A stretch of 64,000 nucleotides of DNA from positions 33,441,859 through 33,505,858 of the forward strand of contig OW121858.1 of the NCBI GenBank assembly GCA_933228895.1, in the 5' to 3' direction. The stretch's first letter is position 1. Each line of letters begins with the position of its first letter. The notes below the pieces were generated by a model. That model searched no databases. It saw only the letters and a list, made by a program, of their open reading frames with translations, and was not told the DNA's origin. The DNA comes from Platycnemis pennipes (lineage: Eukaryota; Arthropoda; Insecta; Odonata; Platycnemididae). Made by a program: the position numbers and the translations under genes. Of the stretch, positions 56,819-64,000 are shown one piece after another.

Positions 56819-57426
56819 GGTAGATGTTAGCTTAGTGTTGGGCGTATAGGGCTATTTCAAAGCATATCGTAGCCTAAGGTTAGGGAGTAGGTAGAATATA
56901 ATTTTAGTGTTATTGATTTTTAGGGCTCGCATGTTCAAAATTGTTGTTTCTTCGAGAAGGATTGGTTTCAGAGGGTGTGGATTGCATTAATTCCTGCGCT
57001 AAAGAATCATTCCTTCTCGTAACATCCTAAATTATTATAATTTGGCTTGCTAAATTGCATGCGAATCCAAACTGTTGATTTTTTCCATGTACTAATACTT
57101 TCTCTCCACAGGCAACACCGGTCTTCAGTCATAGGTAGATGTTAGCTTAGTTTTGGGCCATCAGGGCTAGTTGAAAGCATAGCGTAGCCTAAGGTTAGGG
57201 AGTAGGTCGAATTTAAAATAAGTTTTATTGCATATGTGGACTCGCATGCTCAAAATTGTTGTTTCTACGAGATGGATTGGTTTCACAGGGTGTGGAATGG
57301 CTTAATTCCTGCTCTAATGAGGCCTTCCTAATCGTAACATCCTAAATCAATACTATTTGGCTTGCAAAATTGCATGCGATTCCAAAGTGTTGATTCTTTG
57401 CATGTACTAATCCGTTCTCTCAACAG
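56819..57426 (+). repeat. Tandem duplication, unit about 315 bp
   Basis: Two adjacent copies start tagatgttagcttagt at 56821 and 57136. They share gcctaaggttagggagtagg, ctcaaaattgttgtttct and tttggcttgc-aaattgcatgcg blocks. Each ends in a splice-acceptor-like tract (tctctccacag at about 57112 and tctcaacag at about 57427). No coding exon follows either tract convincingly. Confidence 0.75.
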
Positions 57427-57429
57427 TCG

Positions 57430-60400
57430 GGCCCCCAAGAGAACTAGAACAGATGACACAAGGGTGTGGTATGGGATCCCTCTACAATCAAGCCAGCTTT
57501 AACGCAGTGAGAATTTCAACTATTTATTTTTCTGCCCATGATGATAGTGATAATGTATGGGAGACATTTTTCATGAAATACCTTGATTCAGAATTTTAAA
57601 CCTTCTGTAATGTATTGAAAACAAAAATATGTGTTTGCTAATTGACATGGTCATGTGTTTTCATATTTGGCCTTCCTGTTGGAGGGCACATTTTTTTTCT
57701 TGATAAAATCTCTGCAAATTTAATTGTTTGTGACTTAGTTCAAACTGTTGGGGAAATGAGTCGGATGAGTTTCACTATAATTTCATTTGTTTGAATTCAG
57801 TTGTATAAATGAAACCACTATAAGTGCTTTGACTGTTTGAAATTCATTTTTAACTTTAAAATTCCTAAGTCAAGTTAAATTAAGTTTGTTCAATACATAG
57901 TATGCAAAGTATTCTTACAATTTTGACAGGGTAGTAATAATATGTAATTCTTTCATATTTATCATTGGAATTGTAATTTTCTAGTACTTCTCATTGACCT
58001 TAGTGAGGAGTATGCCAGTTGCAGTCATCGTGGAGTCCAGAAAGTCGAAAAATAATGTTCCCATCCAGTCAGAGCACCAAGGTACTCTTAATTTTTCTCT
58101 CGCTGATAAATAATTGAGCTTTTTATCTTTAAACAACATTGAGTTTAGTTCAGTATTTGGCCTGAGTTAGCACTTATTGACAATTGATTTTTGCTTATTC
58201 ACTGGCTCAGTGCCTTAATTGATTCTGGATTCAACCCAAGTAGCATAATCCATCAAAAAAGTAGCTGTCCACTCGAATGTCATATTGACCAACCTCTTTG
58301 TGTAATGACGTAGGTACATTATAATTTTGCATATTTATTTGGCTATAATAATTTCTTGCAATAGGCATTTCTTTGGCATTCTTCCCGTTCACTTGTCCCT
58401 CTATAATTGTCTTCATCGACCCATCATGTCTCAAGATGTAAACAGTTTCATATCTTTTTTCAGAGTTTATGACAGATTTCTTCTTCTACCAAGTTTTTTC
58501 TTTTTCTCTTTCATACTCTTACAATTAAATGCTGAAAATCAATTGTTACAAAGATAGTAGCATGAAAGCATTCATTGTTCATCAGTGCATAATGTGTTTC
58601 AGGTGAAATATTTATTTTTGGTTCACTAAAAATTGCTACTTAATAAATGTAGTGTAAACCATGTTCTATGATGTGGTCAGTGCCGAATGTAGTATGGGAC
58701 CATGTTATTGATGCAGTCGTTATTTAAATTGGGTATTGATATTGAATTGATTTTATATCTTTGTCTCCAGTTGGCACATTTACCACTTTCCCTAAATGAT
58801 GAGTTTTCTGATTGATTCGAAGAGGTCGGCTAGTTGCACTTTTCTTTCTTCTTTTGTTTGCTCATGAAAAACAAATTGCAATCGATTTCATTTGGGAAGT
58901 GAGTTCATAAGCTCATTGGGTTCTACAATAACCAATGAAGTAAATAACTTTTCAACTCCATGGTGCAAGATGATTACAATGCTGGGCTGTGTAAACTCAA
59001 TTCAATAATGTTTCCAACGCTGGGATACGTAAACAAAAACATGTGACTGCTGAGATTGATAGTTTGATATTGATATTTTCAGACTATGTTGGTATAACAG
59101 ATGATCTGAGTGAGCTCGCTTCTGATCATTCAAATTGATCTAAGTTCAGATCATTCTGTCATTGATTGGTAAACGTAGAGAATGTCAATGTATGTCATAC
59201 CTCAGGAAGCTTTCCCTATTCATAGAAGGCCTGACTGACGTGATCCACGATGTCCAGTACTGCTGGTGACTTTGGTGAACTATACTCTAGACCCCCTTGA
59301 ATGTTCGTATCTTGATACTTGCTTGTATTTATAACTGAACCAGTCTGGAGCAGTGTTAACCATAAGTATGATGCCTTTTAGGCTTGGAGGAGAAGGACGA
59401 AGCCTTTGGAGCCAGAGTGGACGATGGAGAGAGCTTGCAGAGCAACACAACTCGGAGATGCTGTGACGGAGTCTTCTCCAAACCTGGAGATGAACAATTT
59501 GTGTGTGCTGAACTTGTGTGTGTGTGCTATTTACACTTGCTTTGAACTTATATTGACAAATGTAATCTTGTGTGTAATCTATTTAGACTTGCTTTAGACT
59601 GGCTGTGTAGGTAGTAGGTAGGCATGTGCTTCTGTTGAGATGAGATGAGAACTTAATAGGTTCAAATGTAGTATAGTTGGTAGGGAGGAGCGTGTTACAG
59701 AGCTCCATAGTGTGTAGGAGAGATTTCTAAGCTGACGGTAGACATCAGCCGGCCAGCATCGTAGGTAGGTAGGTGGGTACGAGGCCACAGAGACACTTGT
59801 GAATGGACATTGTACTTTGAAATTGTGTTAAGAACTTGACAATGCTGGGACTGAACATTTTGTGTGTGTGTTGTGTGAATGAGTATTTGTGTGAGAGTGC
59901 TTGGTTGCTTGTTTGCAGTAGATATTTTGGTAGAATTATTTGGTGTTGGTAGAGCAGTATTGGTGTGAATAGTTTTCCTTTTCTAAATGGTTTGGTAGTA
60001 CGTAGTTGCTAGTGCATGTAGTTAGAAGTAGTATTAGTGCATGCCCCCCCTCAAATCCAAACTGCGGCCTCAACGTGGCGTGGGGGTGAAACAGGAGACA
60101 GTCATTGCGAGAGTGAAATCAATACTTCTCCAGGTATAAATGCAATGTAATTTTTTTAAAGTGAAATTTCATGGAAATTGATTCATAATAGCAATTACTA
60201 TGAGAGCATTTTTCTGGTCGATGACTTTCTCCTGGCCAATGCAGTTGGTGAACCTGTGTGGTAGTCTATTGTTTTGATGGACATTGTTGATCTAAAGCTT
60301 AAATAAAATCATTCTTTGAATTTTGTTAAACAGTTTTTAAAGCTCTGATGGTCGCAATACCTTGAATTATTGAACATGGTATGTATTTTGTATGTCAGAA

Positions 60401-63400
60401 TATTTTGTTGCATTTAATAAAGATATGAGAAGGTGTATTTATTCCTTTATTGGATTTCATTTAAACCTGCTACTGTCACCACAAAGCGTGAGATATGTTC
60501 ACTGTATAATTGGTAGTACATATTGAATTTAAATCTGTGGCCTCTGTGTTGGTAAAGGTAATCGAAGTCAGAAGTATAGTCTTGTGTAATGGAAATATGT
60601 ATGGAGCATAGCAAGTCGAGGGTAGAGAAGTTTTGAAGACAGTTATTAGCTAATCTGCCATTGTCTGGGCATCATTCTCAGGAAATAAGACATTATTATG
60701 CAATTCGGGTAGAGGACATTTTATCACCATAGTAGATTGACTTCAATGGTACTAGTTGTAGTGAAAAACTTCAAATTTATAAACTATGTTGAATTACACA
60801 AACACAAAAGGAAGACACCATGTATAGCAGGTTAATTTATAGGTTGGGTTAAATTATTAGTGTTATATTCTACACTAATGATATACTGGTGGAAAGATAA
60901 AAAAAACTATGATAGGTGGTAATGGTGTATTTATTTTTGTGTCTATGGAAGGTTACATCTTGTTTTAGTTGTGTTTTCATGGCATTGTCTGAGCAAATCT
61001 GGTTTTTTGTTATTATGTATTTAATTTGCTGATGGCTGCCTTGTACAATTACTTGATTGTCATAGTTTTTGGCTGAAGTTAGTTTTCAGTTAACTTCCCT
61101 ACTGGTTGTAATGGTGTCAATATTTATTTAATTTATGGAGGGAAATATATTTGTTTCATTTTCGTGGCATTGTCTTTACACACTTGCTTGTTTTGTTGTA
61201 ATTCATTGTCTTGACATTGTCTGTGAACATTTACTGATGGCTGCACTATAAAGTTTTTTGATGGGGCTGTAGTTTTTGGCTGAAGGTTAGGTGGACCAGA
61301 TGAAGTAAGAAATGGAATGTACTGTGTAATTCAGATCATGTAATTGATGACATTGCCACTATGTGATTCTGGTACGATAACCTTCGGCTCTTGGCAGTGG
61401 AAATGCCAAAAAGAAAACATGTGATTTTTAGACATTAAGAGGTTGGTAAGTGGATATAGATATTTATTCCATATTCATCAGATGTGACCGTCAACGAAAA
61501 ATTGACATTTCACTATTGAAAAGGAAATGGGAGATAATATTTGTACAGTTAGCCATCATAGAGCAGCGTCAGCAGCTAAACTTAGTTAATATGGTTAAAA
61601 AATATATAAAAAATTTGGTTGTGAGCATTTATGTCAGCAATTAGTAAGTAACATATACCCATAAATATAATCAAATAGCACAAATCGGTTTGAAGTAAAA
61701 TAAATTTAGACAAAATTAGATAAATGACTTTTTGGAATTAACATGTATTAAGAGAATTTTTATGCTCTAAATATATATAATTAAATATTTTTAATTTAAA
61801 TGCCGAAGGAACTGAGCATTAGTTAGATAATTAAAGTGATGGAAACATTGAGATGACAAGATAAATAGGTACCATAATTTATTTTAAGTAAATATTAAAT
61901 GCTGCTGATAAGGCAGAAATAATTCAGAAAACCATGATATCTATTGAAAAGCTACCCAATAATAAATTCGGATGCAGTTTTAGATAACATCCTGCAAAAT
62001 ACTGAAGCTTGCTCAACTGCCTTTAAATACATCATCAAGAAAACCTCTTTGATCCATTGGGGAATAATATTGATCAGGTTTGCACACAAGGTCACTTGCT
62101 TCGGGTGAGAAATGGCATTCCATTAAAATTGCTGTAACATGTTTAATGAATATGTCTTGAATGGCCGTGTCTCTTAAAATAATGGCATCTCTTGATTTTT
62201 GTACTTACATGCATAACAGAGAAGTTGACATGAACTGAAGGTGACACCACCAACTAACATATTTCACAAGCTCATAAAATAGTTCTACTAAAGATTTTAA
62301 CTATTTAATAAGCAGTGTCCATTATATTTGCTGTATTGACTAATATTTTAATTGGAATAATTTTAATGTTGTCTCTCATGCATGTCTAACTTCGAGGTTG
62401 ATATCATACTAATTTTAAAATGTGACCCATATTCAATAACTATTTGTGCAATTCAAGCAATACTTTGAAGGGTAATCTAATCGGTTAATATATGAATCTT
62501 TATGGAAATAATTACTCGATGATATTCACTCGCTGTAAAAAAATAACATCTAGATACTGGTCTACTATATTGATAAATGAGTTGAGGTGCATTGTATTTC
62601 TATCAGGAATGAAAATATTGATGATTGATCATAAATCTCGATTGAGTCGCAGTTAATGACTTTCGAAGAGGTAACTGCCACTTCAATTTTATTTTAGCAA
62701 TAATTAAATCAGCCCAGTTCCTGACTAACTTGTATATATGCAACCAGCAAACACAGACCTAAGTCGTTGGTTGCTTACAACAAGGATACCCCAACTTCAT
62801 TTCCATACTCAAAATGAATCCCATCAAGTATTTGCTTCCGCAGCAGGATTGCACGGTACTATGATATGTATAGTAATATGAAGACTAGTACTATGATAGG
62901 TACTTAATTATTTATATATTGGTTTCCTCTGTGATACTGAGGGAGAATTCAAATTAATTCATCAACATTACTGTATATGTATAACTTTATTATTATATGG
63001 TTGTATAACCTTATGTTTTATGCAAAATTTTCATTTAGATGTACATCCAAATGCAATGACAGTGCATCTAAAATGTTGTTGACTCTTGAATACCTTGATA
63101 GACTGTAGTTTCTTTTGAGCAGCTTTGTGTGTCGGTGAATAGCCTCAGTAGGTGCAGAGGATATGTTCCCACATCAGGAAGGTAAGGTTCACAAAAAAGG
63201 TGGTTCCAATGAGACTGGATGACTGATCATACGGTAGATGGTTGGACATTGGAGGTTGCAGGAGGCTAAGAAGCTGACGGTGGAAGTCTCGTAGATTAGA
63301 GCTGCATTTCTATAGGAAGATCGTTCCGGCAGAGACTTAAGGTGGCTCACTAGCTTGGCTGAAAGTGTTCCTGCACGCCATTTCTAAATACATTTTCGTA

Positions 63401-64000
63401 GCTAAAATATAGCTCGGAGGCACTTCTAGTTTTCTCTCTTATCTTAGAAAAGGATGGATCTTCGCAATCATTGCGCGACTTTATCATTCTAAATTACGTT
63501 GTTGCGTTGATTTAGAGGAGAAATAGTGTGCCCACCGACGCTTTCCCCCGTTTTTCAGCACGCTTTAGTTCAGTTTCTGTTGCGTAAACCAAAAATATTA
63601 CGCAGTGGTGGTTAAGGTTCATTCTCCATCTTTGAAGCAGAAGTATTTTCAGTACCTAATATACAAAAATATAGCTATAGTTTTGAAAATACGAACGCAT
63701 GTTTCCTATCTTTTCACTCGCGTGTCCACGGCCAATGTCGGGTTGCCCCCACCACCGCCGCTTATACCCCCACCTCCAACTACTCTCTCACCGCCGCAGC
63801 GCGGAAGGGGCACTCACACGACTACCTAGAACGAGTATCACCCGCCATCAGACAAAGTAACTGGCGAGGGGAAGAACGGACGAGGCGGTGAGGGGATATC
63901 GTATTCGTAATCGTATAAGGAATGTTGTTTTATGAGAAGTCATTGTTGTGATTTAGAAATAATAGATAGTTTGACCAATTCTCAATTAAATGACTAGATT
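57430..64000. other. Long non-coding right flank
   Basis: I see no domain-bearing gene. Weak exon-like candidates with acceptors exist at about 58007-58081 (MPVAVIVESRKSKNNV) and 59384 onward, but neither pairs with a known exon. GT-microsatellite-like stretches lie near 59490-59580 and 59850-59900. The last 300 bp (63720-63800) is C-rich, giving a short Pro-run frame, and resembles GC-richer promoter-proximal sequence. Confidence 0.4.

Noticed and set aside
58007..58081. Possible exon starting MPVAVIVESRKSKN
   Set aside because: The acceptor is acceptable but the donor (aaggtactc) is weak and no neighbouring exon fits.
59384..59560. Possible exon with LEEKDEAFGARVDDGES
   Set aside because: One frame is open after an acceptor, but it runs into a GT-repeat and stops with no partner exon; it could equally be untranslated.
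63605..63829. Proline-rich frame near the right edge
   Set aside because: The Pro run comes from a C-rich low-complexity stretch; no splice or homology support.

Overview
This is an AT-rich, repeat-dense piece of an animal nuclear genome. The organism is almost certainly an insect or another arthropod: the only clear host gene family is the ZAD (zinc-finger-associated domain) plus C2H2 type, which is an arthropod expansion. Genes are split by GT-AG introns of up to several kb packed with eukaryotic transposons. I see no prokaryotic signature, no rRNA, no convincing functional tRNA gene and no CRISPR array. The species cannot be named from the sequence.

Region 1 (about 1.8-34.9 kb) is a mirrored cluster of ZAD cassettes. 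Each cassette has two phase-0 exons: an N-half carrying CRLC (45 codons) and a C-half carrying IC-x2-C (46 codons). Cassettes A (2856-1786) and B (15251-15117 and 6261-6124) lie on the minus strand. Cassettes C (16078-16224 and 19290-19427) and D (22598-22732 and 23186-23323) lie on the plus strand. The arms diverge from a short inverted repeat near 15.64 kb. Cassette D continues into two tandemly duplicated 34-codon linker exons, an acidic exon and one large zinc-finger exon. All six junctions are phase-compatible and give an intact 532-aa ZAD/C2H2 protein. B and C have no linker or fingers of their own in the window, so they either splice into a neighbour's 3' exons or are orphan half-genes. 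Introns and intergenic spaces hold a 5'-truncated LINE, tRNA-derived SINEs (one a dimer with 12-bp target duplications), two solo LTRs, a pogo-like element, Harbinger-like and hAT-like MITEs, and Penelope, RTE and RNase H LINE fragments.

Region 2 (about 35-47 kb) is mostly non-coding. It holds palindrome-rich repeats, a second hAT-like MITE, a BED-finger fragment, a 2.86-kb element with GGGGAACTTGCATG ends and AT target duplications that carries one THAP exon, and another THAP-like exon.

Region 3 (about 47-64 kb) contains one well-formed but unrecognised coding exon (48398-48512). It also contains a 4.46-kb two-gene DNA transposon of ISL2EU type (49883-54341): a THAP/DDE transposase on plus and a convergent SWIM/YqaJ-nuclease gene on minus, each broken by an apparent single-base frameshift. 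The rest is a 315-bp tandem duplication and long non-coding sequence.

The most interesting points are the mirrored ZAD cluster with more DNA-binding-cofactor modules than finger arrays, the nearly complete transposase-plus-exonuclease transposon with a smaller relative nearby, and a near-perfect 3'-UTR hairpin presenting a poly(A) hexamer.
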